The translations under genes and the position numbers were made by a program. Source: Belliella buryatensis (GTDB lineage Bacteria; Bacteroidota; Bacteroidia; Cytophagales; Cyclobacteriaceae). From it: a DNA stretch of 64,000 bases. Shown in pieces: positions 1 to 8,894 of this stretch (the first letter of the stretch is position 1; every line of letters starts with the position of its first letter). The notes beneath the pieces are model-generated. The model had not been told where the DNA came from, did no database searches, and saw only the letters and a program-made list of their open reading frames with translations. The DNA is taken from assembly GCF_900188245.1 (NCBI RefSeq), contig NZ_FZOK01000001.1:124001-188000 (forward strand). Direction: 5' to 3'.

Positions 1-593
1 AATTGGGGAATTTAGTCATCTCTCCTGAATATACAGAGGTGGAAACAGAGCCAGAATTGGAGACTTCGAACAAGTTCGTCTGCATCTCCCCTCTTGTCTT
101 ATTGACTCCATCTTTCAATGATGAGTCAGGTAAGAGATTTATCAATCCAGATTCTGATGAATTTTCAGATCTACTGTATGAATCTACCCTGACCAGAATG
201 GAAAGATCAGGTTGGTACTCACAAGAGCAGATGGAGTCTTTCTACAAGTTCCAAGTTGTCCCTGACATGAATTATGTAAATAAGCTCAGAGAGCAGCAAA
301 AGAAATTTGCTAGAATCTATTCTGTTTACGACATGGATGTCAAGTATGAAGTAAGAGGTTATACTCTTCCTTTCACTTTATATGCAGCCCCAGAAGTGCA
401 GGATTTCGTGTTCAAATGTGGTCTTGGGGCATTCACCCATAAAGGCTTTGGTATGCTAGACCTTGCAAACCATGCACCTAACCAAAGAACAGAACCTTAC
501 AAATTCAAAAGAGAAGGTTTCATTCCTTACAAATCATTGCAAGAAAGAAACAAAACTCAAGAATCAGAGGGAGATGAATCTGAATCGGCTTAA
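1..593 (+). CDS. CRISPR-associated endoribonuclease Cas6-like protein (5' truncated by window)
   Basis: The reading frame is already open at the window edge, so the N-terminus (probably about 60 residues, judging from the usual 240-270 aa of Cas6) is missing. The visible 196 residues show the Cas6 pattern: a strand resembling 'CISPLVLL', a helix 'EFSDLLYESTLTRME', and near the C-terminus the glycine-rich loop GLGAFTHKGFGM that binds crRNA repeats in this family. Cas6 cleaves pre-crRNA in type I and III systems. The usual catalytic histidine is N-terminal and cannot be checked. The acidic tail (last 30 residues) is probably disordered. No other cas gene or array lies downstream. Confidence 0.75.
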   Translation, partial: LGNLVISPEYTEVETEPELETSNKFVCISPLVLLTPSFNDESGKRFINPDSDEFSDLLYESTLTRMERSGWYSQEQMESFYKFQVVPDMNYVNKLREQQKKFARIYSVYDMDVKYEVRGYTLPFTLYAAPEVQDFVFKCGLGAFTHKGFGMLDLANHAPNQRTEPYKFKREGFIPYKSLQERNKTQESEGDESESA

Positions 594-614
594 TCACCAA
601 AAAGCTTAAAAGTC

Positions 615-646
615 AAAAAGCCTGGCCAATTGGCCGGGCTTTTTTT
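615..646. terminator. Bidirectional rho-independent terminator
   Basis: The stem AGCCTGGCCAATTGGCCGGGCT is flanked by an A-run on the left and a T-run on the right, so it can end both the plus-strand Cas6-like gene and the minus-strand T9SS plug gene. Confidence 0.85.
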
Positions 647-1907
647 ATAATCTTCTTTTATTTGGATTGACATTGACATAACCTACCAGTTCATCGTACC
701 TACTCCCTACATCTCTGAAGTAAACTAGGACTTCATATTCATTTTCAGTCTCAAAATGATCTCCCTCTACAGGAGACATGTTCCAACCAGAATCAGTTTT
801 GTATGCAAACTGGTAATCATACCAGCCTTGCTTAAGTAAGAGTGTCGCTTGATAGGTATTGCTCTTTTTATTTAATTCCATTTTTGCTTCTGGAGTTCTA
901 CCCCAGTTAGTCAATGCTCCTACAATATATGGCGTATCAGTGATACCTTCTGGACTTAGATTAAAAGTAGCAAGCATATATTCGCCTTCCAGATCATGAT
1001 TCCTTCTTTCAAAATTAAAAATCACATACTGTCCATTCATGTCTAAATATTGAGAATAAGCTGCTGATGGCCTGGCTTTTTCCACTAAAGTTTCAGCAAA
1101 TACCACATCTTCTTCCATCTGTACACGCGCTACATTATTTCCTCTAGCTCTCACGTACCTAAGGTCTACAAAACGAAATTCATTTCCGGCAAAAAAAGCA
1201 TTTGATCCATCAAACAATTCATAAGCAACCGTTTTAAGATCTTCTCTTACCATAGTAGGTTTGAGGTCAGTTATAAAATTATCCCAACGCTGATTTTGTC
1301 TAATCACTATCCTGAAACCAGTCCTAGGATCTAATACTTCTCTCCCTTTATAATTCAAGTTGATATTTAATTGTTGTTGCTTCCTGCGGTTTTCTGTTTG
1401 ACTTGGTGGAACAACCCTCGCTCCTACTTGAATGGAATTATCAAAAACCATAAATCTTCTCGTCAAGATTGTTTTATCCTGCTCTCTGCCCCTATACACT
1501 TGGACTACATAATTACCACTTTTGGTAACTTTAGGAAGTACAAAATTGTAATGGATGTATGGAATTCGAGTATCAATCGAATAATTATAATCTGTCACAT
1601 TAAATTCATTGAACTGAACCAGGTAGTCATTCTCCTTGAGGTCTGATGGAGTCCAATCCATGTCACAATGAATGATCCTAGCAGAATACATATCTGGATC
1701 ATAGGCGATATCATCGAAAGAAAGCAATAATGGAGAACCTGCTTGTAATGAAATAGCTGGAGAACTCATCTGAGAAGCAAAATCCTGTGATTGAGGAAAA
1801 AGCCTTACAGACTGTATGTTTTCTTCATAAACGCGATCTTGGATTGGACCTTGTCCAAAAGAAGTGAATGATATTAATAAAAAGAGACTAAGAAAATAAA
1901 TACGCAT
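645..1907 (-). CDS. Type IX secretion system plug protein (DUF5103 family)
   Basis: A 420-residue protein with a clear signal peptide (hydrophobic stretch ending SFTSFGQ), so it is periplasmic. The body matches the DUF5103 family, now named for the T9SS plug: the N-terminal part is a beta-rich plug domain and the C-terminal part (about 310-410) looks like an Ig/E-set domain binding a partner. In characterised T9SS the Plug blocks the SprA outer-membrane channel before substrate passage. The gene stands alone between two terminator/promoter regions. The family call rests on recall of the conserved pattern, not on a search. Confidence 0.85.
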   Translation of the reverse strand: MRIYFLSLFLLISFTSFGQGPIQDRVYEENIQSVRLFPQSQDFASQMSSPAISLQAGSPLLLSFDDIAYDPDMYSARIIHCDMDWTPSDLKENDYLVQFNEFNVTDYNYSIDTRIPYIHYNFVLPKVTKSGNYVVQVYRGREQDKTILTRRFMVFDNSIQVGARVVPPSQTENRRKQQQLNINLNYKGREVLDPRTGFRIVIRQNQRWDNFITDLKPTMVREDLKTVAYELFDGSNAFFAGNEFRFVDLRYVRARGNNVARVQMEEDVVFAETLVEKARPSAAYSQYLDMNGQYVIFNFERRNHDLEGEYMLATFNLSPEGITDTPYIVGALTNWGRTPEAKMELNKKSNTYQATLLLKQGWYDYQFAYKTDSGWNMSPVEGDHFETENEYEVLVYFRDVGSRYDELVGYVNVNPNKRRL

Positions 1908-1998
1908 CTTAATTACAGTTCAAGTTTCAGACCAAATTACAATAACTCTTCTAAACCTAAACAAATAAATACTATTTCGTTATTGATATTTCTGAAAA

Positions 1999-3936
1999 TT
2001 ACCCCAACTCCAATTCAATGTATTCGATCTCTTCCACCAAAGTCTCCCAAAACTTGGTTAGTTCAGCTTCTTTATCTATGATTTTTTGGTATTGTCTATT
2101 TAGCTTATCTAACTCTTGGCTATTACTAAAAACATCAGGATCAGCCATTTTTTCTTCTAGGCTTCCCTTCTGCTCTTCAATATCCATCATATCATACTCT
2201 AACTTCTCTAGGTCTTTTTGCTTCTTCTTCAATTCCTTCTTCAACTGATTTGCTTCATTCTGGTCTACTTCCCTACGTTTTGGGGTAACTTCTTTTGGGG
2301 CAATATCTTTTGGAATACCTGCATATTGAGCTTTTTCAGATTCCTGCTTAGCACTCCAATCCAAATATTCTTCATAAGTCCCAAGGTATTCTTTGATCTC
2401 TTGGTTTTCGATATACCATATTTTATTTGCTACTCCCCTGATAAAATGTCTATCATGAGAAACAGTGATAAATGTACCCTCATACTGTTCTAAAGCTTGA
2501 ATCAAAATATTCACAGATTGCATATCCAAGTGATTGGTAGGTTCATCTAACAAAAGGAAATTAGCCTCAGAAATCAAAGTTTTGGCTAAGGCTACTCTAG
2601 ATTTTTCACCTCCTGATAGTACTTTGATTTTTTTGAATACATCCTCGTTGGTAAATAGAAAGCAGCCCAATACATTCCTCAATTCCTGCTCAGTTTTGGC
2701 TGATCCAGCCTGATTCATTTCTTGGAGAATTTCATTATTCACATTGAGCGCTTCTAGCTGATGTTGCGCATAGAAGGATTTGATGACATTGTATCCTTCT
2801 TCACGCTTACCTTCTATCTTCTCGGTACCGTCTACGATTCTAAGCAAAGTAGATTTTCCTTTACCATTAGCTCCAATCAATGCTATTTTATCCCCTCTTT
2901 CTATTCTAGCGGTAGAATTTCGAAGTATTACTAAGTCTCCATAAGCTTTGGAGACATTCTCCAATGTCACCACATCACGTCCTGATTGCTGAGAAAATTT
3001 GAATTTGAAATTAACAGCAATATTATCATCAATAACTTCATTGACCCGATCTAATCGCTCCAGCGCTTTCACTCTTGACTGTACTTGATTAGACTTAGTC
3101 GCTTTTGCTCGGAATCTCTCAATAAAGCGCTCAGTTTGCTTGATCATCTGCTGTTGATTCTCATAAGCATTTTGCTGAATTTCCATTCTTTCCTTCTTCT
3201 CCTCCCTGTAGAAAGAGTAGTTGCCAGCATACAAAGTCAAACTCCCATGGGACACCTCTACTGTTTTTTCGATACAATTATCCAAAAATTCCTGATCATG
3301 AGAGACCACCACTACTGCACCTTCATAAGTTTTGAGATAATTTTCCACCCATTGTATTGAAGGCAAATCCAAGTGGTTGGTAGGTTCATCGAGCATCAGT
3401 AAGGAAGGCTTCTCTAAAAGTAACTTAGCTAACATCACCCGCATCCTCCAACCTCCAGAGAATGTCTTCAGAGGCCTTTGCAAATCCGCTGTCTGGAAAC
3501 CAATCCCTTCTAATACTTCCTCCGCTTTCGCTTTGATTGTGTAACCTTCATTGGCTTCGAACTGATCCTGAAGCTTGGCTAACTTATCAATGATTTGATC
3601 AGAATAATCCGTCTCCATCTGCTTGAGGACTTTATCAATTTCTTCTTGAAGCCTAAGTGTCTCTTGAAAAGCCTCCAACGCTACATCCAAAATAGAATCT
3701 TCAGACTGATAGGATAACAAATCCTGATTCAAGAACCCTATGGTACAATCTTTCGCTTTCTGTATCTCTCCAGAGCTTGGCTGATAGTCGCCGTTGATCA
3801 ATTTGAGCAATGTAGACTTTCCAGTCCCATTGAGACCGACAAGCCCTATTTTATCCTTTGGTTTGATATGTAATGAGGCATTTTCATACAATGCTCTGCC
3901 CCCGATGAAGTACGAAAGATTATTAATTGATAACAT
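1999..3936 (-). CDS. ABC-F family ATP-binding protein
   Basis: 645 residues with two ATP-binding cassettes and no membrane segment. Cassette 1 has Walker A GLNGTGKST (34-42), signature FSGGW (159-163) and Walker B with LDEPTNHLD (182-190). Cassette 2 repeats these as GANGKGKST, LSGGE and LDEPTNHLD. The linker between them is helical and the C-terminus (about 555-640) is a charged coiled coil, as in Uup/YheS-type ABC-F proteins that act on ribosomes. A -7 box (TATTTTTG) ends only 4 nt before the ATG, suggesting a leaderless or nearly leaderless mRNA. The exact ABC-F subgroup is not resolved. Confidence 0.92.
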   Translation of the reverse strand: MLSINNLSYFIGGRALYENASLHIKPKDKIGLVGLNGTGKSTLLKLINGDYQPSSGEIQKAKDCTIGFLNQDLLSYQSEDSILDVALEAFQETLRLQEEIDKVLKQMETDYSDQIIDKLAKLQDQFEANEGYTIKAKAEEVLEGIGFQTADLQRPLKTFSGGWRMRVMLAKLLLEKPSLLMLDEPTNHLDLPSIQWVENYLKTYEGAVVVVSHDQEFLDNCIEKTVEVSHGSLTLYAGNYSFYREEKKERMEIQQNAYENQQQMIKQTERFIERFRAKATKSNQVQSRVKALERLDRVNEVIDDNIAVNFKFKFSQQSGRDVVTLENVSKAYGDLVILRNSTARIERGDKIALIGANGKGKSTLLRIVDGTEKIEGKREEGYNVIKSFYAQHQLEALNVNNEILQEMNQAGSAKTEQELRNVLGCFLFTNEDVFKKIKVLSGGEKSRVALAKTLISEANFLLLDEPTNHLDMQSVNILIQALEQYEGTFITVSHDRHFIRGVANKIWYIENQEIKEYLGTYEEYLDWSAKQESEKAQYAGIPKDIAPKEVTPKRREVDQNEANQLKKELKKKQKDLEKLEYDMMDIEEQKGSLEEKMADPDVFSNSQELDKLNRQYQKIIDKEAELTKFWETLVEEIEYIELELG

Positions 3937-3940
3937 GGCG

Positions 3941-3948
3941 CAAAAATA
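3941..3948 (-). promoter_or_regulatory. -7 promoter element of ABC-F gene
   Basis: On the minus strand this reads TATTTTTG, matching the Bacteroidota -7 box TAnnTTTG. It lies 4 nt upstream of the ATG, so transcription should begin about at the start codon. No good TTG -33 element was found. Confidence 0.45.
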
Positions 3949-3965
3949 AGGATTCTCCCATTCAT

Positions 3966-4004
3966 ATATCAGTAAGACGGAATATTTAAAGATTTTACTG
4001 ATAT
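3966..4004. promoter_or_regulatory. Inverted repeat between divergent genes
   Basis: Perfect 10-bp arms ATATCAGTAA (3966-3975) and TTACTGATAT (3995-4004) with a 19-nt AT-rich spacer lie between the divergent ABC-F and dehydrogenase-like genes. They could form an operator; no matching regulator is adjacent. Confidence 0.4.
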
Positions 4005-4035
4005 TTAAGTTATTGAATGGCTAAAAAAAATCGAT

Positions 4036-5160
4036 ATGTATAAAAACATACTATTTGTTACGGCAATGCTAATCAGTTTTGCTTGTAATGCTCAAAATCA
4101 AAAAAATAATTACATTCAGCTAGAGACGATCAAACTTCCAGCTGGATTTGAAATCTCTGTCTGGGCTGAGGATGTGCCCAATGCTCGCTCTCTAGCTCTT
4201 GGCGATAATGGAACCGTCTTCGTAGGTAACAGACAGGGCAATAAAGTCTATGCACTTCAAGACAATAACAAAGATGGTAAAGCAGATAAAATGTACACGC
4301 TTGCCGAAGGACTTCGCATGCCCAATGGTGTGGCTTTCAAAGGAGGACACCTCTATGTAGCCGAAGTGAGCAAAATCCATCGCTTCAAAGACATTGAGAA
4401 AAACCTTGCCACTCCAAAGTCCGAAATCATCTTCGACCAATTTCCTGACAAGGCCCATCATGGTTGGAAATTCATTGCTTTTGGGCCAGATGGCTTACTT
4501 TATGTCCCTATAGGTGCTCCATGTAATATCTGTGAACCTGAGGAAATCTATGCAACTATCACCAGAATTGATGTCAACGCCAGCACTATCAAACCAGAAA
4601 TCTTTGCTCAGGGAGTTAGAAATACGGTAGGTTTCGATTGGCATCCAGACACCAAGGAGCTATGGTTTACAGACAATGGAAGAGACATGATGGGAGACGA
4701 TATCCCTGATTGCGAATTGAATCATGCTCCTAAGAAGGGGATGCATTTTGGCTATCCATATTGGCATGCTGGGGATGTGAAGGATCCAGAATTTGGCAAT
4801 AAAGGAAAAAGCAAAGATGCTTATGCTGCTCCAGCTGCAAAACTTGGTGCTCACACCGCCCCTTTAGGTATGCGATTCTACACAGGAAGTCAATTCCCAA
4901 GTCAATACAAAAATTCCATCTTCGTAGCCAAGCACGGTTCCTGGAACAGAAGTAAGAAATCAGGTTACCAACTTACAAGGGTAATCTTGGACAACAGTGG
5001 TAAAGTACAAAAAGAAGAAGTCTTTGCTGAAGGTTGGCTAGACCATGCTAGTCAAGATGTATGGGGCAGACCGGTAGATGTTCTCCAACTCCCTGATGGA
5101 AGTATACTCGTCTCTGATGATATGGCTAATTGCATTTATAGAATTAGCTACAAGAGGTAA
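4036..5160 (+). CDS. Sorbosone dehydrogenase family / PQQ-type beta-propeller protein (secreted)
   Basis: 374 residues. The N-terminus is a signal peptide (hydrophobic run ending in SFACNAQ). Cleavage may be after the Gln, or the Cys may be lipidated, though the lipobox is poor. The rest matches the soluble glucose/sorbosone dehydrogenase fold: 'PAGFEISVWAEDVPNARSLA' near the start, 'GVRNTVGFDWHP' and 'LWFTDNGRDMMGDD' in the middle, 'PLGMRFYTG' and 'RPVDVLQLPDGSILVSDD' near the end. The two cysteines in CNICEP may form a disulfide. In this family the substrate is rarely known and PQQ dependence is not guaranteed. Confidence 0.82.
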   Translation: MYKNILFVTAMLISFACNAQNQKNNYIQLETIKLPAGFEISVWAEDVPNARSLALGDNGTVFVGNRQGNKVYALQDNNKDGKADKMYTLAEGLRMPNGVAFKGGHLYVAEVSKIHRFKDIEKNLATPKSEIIFDQFPDKAHHGWKFIAFGPDGLLYVPIGAPCNICEPEEIYATITRIDVNASTIKPEIFAQGVRNTVGFDWHPDTKELWFTDNGRDMMGDDIPDCELNHAPKKGMHFGYPYWHAGDVKDPEFGNKGKSKDAYAAPAAKLGAHTAPLGMRFYTGSQFPSQYKNSIFVAKHGSWNRSKKSGYQLTRVILDNSGKVQKEEVFAEGWLDHASQDVWGRPVDVLQLPDGSILVSDDMANCIYRISYKR

Positions 5161-5247
5161 GGATTTTGATTGTAAGTTTTAGTTTGTATATTAAAGTGTA
5201 TAAGTCTACTACTAGATATAAGATACATTAAAGAGATTTGGAAACAC

Positions 5248-5922
5248 ATGAATAATAAAAACTTAAAACTATCAGCCAAAAAGCCTTATGATAAAAAATG
5301 GGGCACATTTACCATAAATCTAAATATTAAATATTTCTCAAAATACGAATCGATGGTTGTCTATTTTTTGAATTTATACCATGAAATTTTTCAGCAATAC
5401 ATGAACACCAAAAGTCAAAAAGATTGTTCGAAAATAAACAAACATCGTAAAAGTTTTCTTTTTGATGCAGCCATTTCTTTCAAGAATTTTGCTGTAGTGA
5501 TAGTTTTAGCAGGAATATTTTATTTTGCTGGATCTTCTCAAGTAATAGCCAAAAGTATTTATCCCCAGGACAAGAACATTATCACTAAACAAATAGAACA
5601 AAAATCTGGGACACTTAAGCTCCAATCGCTCATAAATGATAGTTCGGAGCGTATGATTAAAGGTAAAGTCATAGATAGCGAATCAAAAAAACCACTTGAA
5701 GGTGTCGCAATCCTAATTCAAAACTCTACTGAAGGAACTGTAACAAATAAAATTGGAGAATTCAACCTTAAAGTACCCGTAAACTATACTAAAAAGAAAA
5801 TAAAGCTAATTTTTAGCCATTTTGAAAATGACAAAAAATCCGTTACAATCCGCACAAATCAATTGTCAGATTTTCATACTATTGAACTTAAAAAACCAAA
5901 AGACAAACAACCAAATCAGTGA
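5248..5922 (+). CDS. CarboxypepD-regulatory-like membrane protein, degenerate cysteine domain
   Basis: 224 residues: a cytoplasmic N-terminal domain (1-65), one membrane segment (about 77-98) and an exported C-terminal beta-sandwich (about 135-215, 'GKVIDSESKKPLEGVAILIQ') of the carboxypeptidase regulatory-like type. It is a tandem paralogue of the next gene, aligned from residue 1. Three of the four cysteines kept in the neighbour are replaced here (Tyr14, Phe30, Tyr33), leaving only Cys60. If the domain binds metal, this copy should not. Spacing to the next gene is 51 nt, same strand. Function unknown. Confidence 0.75.
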   Translation: MNNKNLKLSAKKPYDKKWGTFTINLNIKYFSKYESMVVYFLNLYHEIFQQYMNTKSQKDCSKINKHRKSFLFDAAISFKNFAVVIVLAGIFYFAGSSQVIAKSIYPQDKNIITKQIEQKSGTLKLQSLINDSSERMIKGKVIDSESKKPLEGVAILIQNSTEGTVTNKIGEFNLKVPVNYTKKKIKLIFSHFENDKKSVTIRTNQLSDFHTIELKKPKDKQPNQ

Positions 5923-5973
5923 AACAACCTTTTAGGTTTTAAATAGAGGAGTAATTTAAAAAAAACAATAAAT

Positions 5974-6717
5974 ATGGCTGATAAAAATCTAAAAGTATCA
6001 ATCAAAAAGCCGTGTGATAAAAAATGGGAGTCATTTTCTTTAAATGAAAATGGTGGCTTTTGTTCAAAATGTAAAACGACGGTAGTTGATTTTACAAATT
6101 TATCGAATGAAGAAATTCTTCAATATATGAACAACAGTAATCAAAAGGTTTGTGGTAGAATAAACATACACCATAAAAGTTTTCTTTACAAAGCAGCTAG
6201 AACATATAGGCACTCTTTAGCTTTCAAAGTAATAACAGGATTATTTCTATTTGCTGGGACAGATAAAATCAACGCAAAAAATCAAATCCCTCAAGACAAA
6301 AATTTCACAATAGGACAGACTTCTCCAGAATTGCTCAATATAAATTTTCAAGTTTTAAAAAATGCTAGTACGGAAAGCTTCATTTCAGGTAAAGTAATTG
6401 ATGCAATTACAAAAGAACCAATACCTGGAGCAGTTATTCTACTTAAAAACACACGAATAGGAACCACATCAAGTATTGAAGGAAAATTCAAAATTGATAT
6501 CCCAAATGACTTGAAAAGAAATAAAAATGAAATAGAAGTTCGTTTCATTGGTTATGAATCTGTTTCAATGAAATTTAAAAAAGACCAACTGCCAATTTAT
6601 CAGGACTTTGAAATGGAGGAATCCAGAGAAGTATTGATCGGCGAGATTATCATCATACAAAACAGAAAAAGATGGTGGCATTTTTGGAAAAAAGAATATA
6701 AACCAATCAAATACTGA
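5974..6717 (+). CDS. CarboxypepD-regulatory-like membrane protein with N-terminal four-cysteine domain
   Basis: 247 residues. Residues 1-62 form a small domain with cysteines at 14, 30, 33 and 60 (PCDKKW, FCSKC, VCGR), an arrangement I recall before TonB-like or CarboxypepD domains in many Bacteroidota proteins and which looks metal-binding. A membrane segment follows (about 73-95), then an exported regulatory-like beta-sandwich (about 136-215) beginning ISGKVIDAITKEPIPG. The C-terminus is basic and aromatic (KRWWHFWKKEY). Probably a membrane-anchored sensory or scaffold protein; the role is not known. Confidence 0.8.
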   Translation: MADKNLKVSIKKPCDKKWESFSLNENGGFCSKCKTTVVDFTNLSNEEILQYMNNSNQKVCGRINIHHKSFLYKAARTYRHSLAFKVITGLFLFAGTDKINAKNQIPQDKNFTIGQTSPELLNINFQVLKNASTESFISGKVIDAITKEPIPGAVILLKNTRIGTTSSIEGKFKIDIPNDLKRNKNEIEVRFIGYESVSMKFKKDQLPIYQDFEMEESREVLIGEIIIIQNRKRWWHFWKKEYKPIKY

Positions 6718-6825
6718 TGTTCATTATAGCTCTATTTTTCTATCAAAGTCCAATTTTGGAATAAGGTTTGCACTTTTTGAGTAGCACTATTGAAAAAACA
6801 GATGTTTAATCAATTAACTACTATC

Positions 6826-7470
6826 ATGAAAAGGACTATTTTATTTTCAGTAATCACTCTTCTAATTTTGTCAACTAGCTGTGCTCCCACCACCCAAATC
6901 ACAGCAACCTGGAAATCAGAAGAAGCCAAATCAGGCTATAACAGTATTTATATAGCAGCTCTAACAGAAGATCTACAAATAAGACAAAATGTGGAGCATG
7001 AATTTGCATCCAGATTGCAAAATCGAAATGTAAGCACAACAAAAAGTATCGATAATCTCACGCCTGATTTCTTTGATAGCGGAGAACCTAGCAAGGATAA
7101 AATTCTAGAAGCTATAAAATCGACCAGTTCAGAAGCCATCATGACCATCACCTTGATCGATATAGAAGAGGAAGAAAGGTATATCCCAGGTGGACAAGTA
7201 GGCCCCGTCTTTGCACCAATGGGTAGGTTTGGATACTACGGGAATTTCGGCGGATATTTCAATCATTGGCATGGAGCAGGCTGGAATCAGGGGTATTATA
7301 CTACAGACAAAAAATACTTTATGGAAACAAATCTATATGATTCTGAATCCCTCAAATTACTTTGGTCTGCTCAATCGAGAACATTAAATCCTAATGATAT
7401 TAGTGGATTTGCTCGAGAATATGTGGATGCATTGAAAAAAGAATTAAGAAAAGAGGGATTGGTTAATTAA
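6826..7470 (+). CDS. Lipoprotein, DUF4136-like
   Basis: I chose the ATG at 6826 because it gives a standard lipoprotein signal (MKRTILFSVITLLILSTSC, Cys19); an upstream TTG at 6790 would add 12 polar residues. The mature protein of about 196 residues starts 'APTTQITATWKSEEA', followed by an alpha/beta region, a Gly/Tyr/His-rich loop (about 125-155) and a C-terminal helix. This resembles DUF4136-type periplasmic lipoproteins. No enzymatic motif is visible. A terminator follows immediately, so the transcript ends here. Confidence 0.7.
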   Translation: MKRTILFSVITLLILSTSCAPTTQITATWKSEEAKSGYNSIYIAALTEDLQIRQNVEHEFASRLQNRNVSTTKSIDNLTPDFFDSGEPSKDKILEAIKSTSSEAIMTITLIDIEEEERYIPGGQVGPVFAPMGRFGYYGNFGGYFNHWHGAGWNQGYYTTDKKYFMETNLYDSESLKLLWSAQSRTLNPNDISGFAREYVDALKKELRKEGLVN

Positions 7471-7495
7471 ATCCAGATGATATTGAGACAAAAAG

Positions 7496-7525
7496 AAAAA
7501 GGGTGGCCAATATGGCTACCCTTTT
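7496..7525. terminator. Bidirectional terminator
   Basis: Stem GGGTGGCCA / TGGCTACCC (one wobble) with a 3-nt loop, A-run before and T-run after. It separates the convergent lipoprotein and ABC1 kinase genes. Confidence 0.8.
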
Positions 7526-7559
7526 CTGTCTTTAAGTGCACAATTATTAATTTCTAGGA

Positions 7560-8882
7560 TTATTTCAGCCAATCAGGCTTCGTAGTTTTGATATTCGCTT
7601 GGAGTTGATTGAGAAGATTGTAGATGCCAAAATAGGTTCTATTGATATAGAGACCATGCCTTGAACCTCTTGCTTGTCGGGATTTCTTGAACATCTTTTC
7701 ATTTGATATCCTATCACCGAGTTGGAAAATCTGCTCAAAGTAGCTATCATCAGCAAAATCAAAGGTTTCCACATGAAATGGTTTTCCAAGAAGAGAAATC
7801 ATTTCTTTGAAAACGCCCTTGAAATAACCTTTCTCCTCTTCAGTATCTTTATCCGAAATAAACTCTAGGCCATAGAAAATCTGATTGAGTTCTTCTTCAT
7901 TGATTAGCAAATCTCTCTTGATCAATGAAAAATAACCCTGATAAAAATCCTCGGGTATGACTTTTACACAACCGAAATCTATGATTCCCAACTTACCATC
8001 GTTTTGTATAATAAAATTTCCCGGGTGAGGGTCTGCATGTACTTGTTTGAGGTTGTGTACCTGATGATGATAGAAGTCCCATAGTGCTTGGCCTATTTTA
8101 TTCCTATCTTTTTGACTAGGATTCTTTTGTTCCAACCACTCTTTGATATGAAGACCATCTATCCAATCCATAGTGATTACTCTTTCTGAACTCAACTCTT
8201 CATAATAGCTCGGGAAGTTCAGATTAGCAATGTGAGCACATGCTGATGAAATCTCTTTAGATCTGGCCACTTCTAGCTTATAATCCGTCTCCTCAAGCAA
8301 CTTCTCCTCTACTTCTTCCATGTAGTGATCAAGCTCTTTTTCATTCATATTGAGTAACCTCAATGCAAATGGTCGAACTAATTTCAAATCTGAACTTACA
8401 GAATCGGCTACTCCAGGATATTGAATTTTAACTGCTAGTTTTTTACCATCGATGGTAGCTTGATGCACTTGACCAATAGAAGCTGCATTTACTGCTGACT
8501 TGGTAAATGACTCAAATAAACCTTCAGGACTTTGGCCAAAGTACTTTTGAAAAGTCTTTACTACCAAAGGGTATGATAAGGGTGGGGCACTGTATTGTGC
8601 CATCGTAAATTTATCCTGATATGCTCTTGGCAGGATGTTCTTGTCCATAGACATCATCTGAGCTACCTTCAGAGCTGACCCCTTAAGCTCGCTTAATGAG
8701 TTGTAGATGTCATTGGCATTTTCATTATGTAAATTCTCTTTTGTCAATGATGGGTTGACCACCTTTTTCGCATAATGCTTGACATAGTTACCACCGACTT
8801 TTGCTCCTGTTTTGATGAACTTCGCAGCTCTCTGAACTTTAGAAGTAGGAATACTCTCCTGCTCTCTTATCTTACTCTCCAT
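7560..8882 (-). CDS. AarF/ABC1/UbiB kinase family protein
   Basis: 440 residues of the atypical ABC1 (ADCK/UbiB) kinase family. Visible motifs: 'LKGSALKVAQMMSMD' (the KxGQ-type helix, here KVAQ), the ATP-lysine strand 'KLAVKIQYPG', and the catalytic loop ADPHPGNFII followed by IDFGCVK. Family members support isoprenoid quinone or lipid metabolism; the organism uses menaquinone (men operon at 32-36 kb), so a UbiB role in ubiquinone synthesis is unlikely. It lies 12 nt downstream of the TetR gene on the same strand, probably one operon. Confidence 0.88.
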   Translation of the reverse strand: MESKIREQESIPTSKVQRAAKFIKTGAKVGGNYVKHYAKKVVNPSLTKENLHNENANDIYNSLSELKGSALKVAQMMSMDKNILPRAYQDKFTMAQYSAPPLSYPLVVKTFQKYFGQSPEGLFESFTKSAVNAASIGQVHQATIDGKKLAVKIQYPGVADSVSSDLKLVRPFALRLLNMNEKELDHYMEEVEEKLLEETDYKLEVARSKEISSACAHIANLNFPSYYEELSSERVITMDWIDGLHIKEWLEQKNPSQKDRNKIGQALWDFYHHQVHNLKQVHADPHPGNFIIQNDGKLGIIDFGCVKVIPEDFYQGYFSLIKRDLLINEEELNQIFYGLEFISDKDTEEEKGYFKGVFKEMISLLGKPFHVETFDFADDSYFEQIFQLGDRISNEKMFKKSRQARGSRHGLYINRTYFGIYNLLNQLQANIKTTKPDWLK

Positions 8883-8894
8883 GATTCCTTTTGA

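Noticed and set aside
7560-8882. UbiB role in ubiquinone synthesis
   Set aside because: The genome encodes menaquinone synthesis in this window and Bacteroidota generally lack ubiquinone; only the ABC1 family call is kept.
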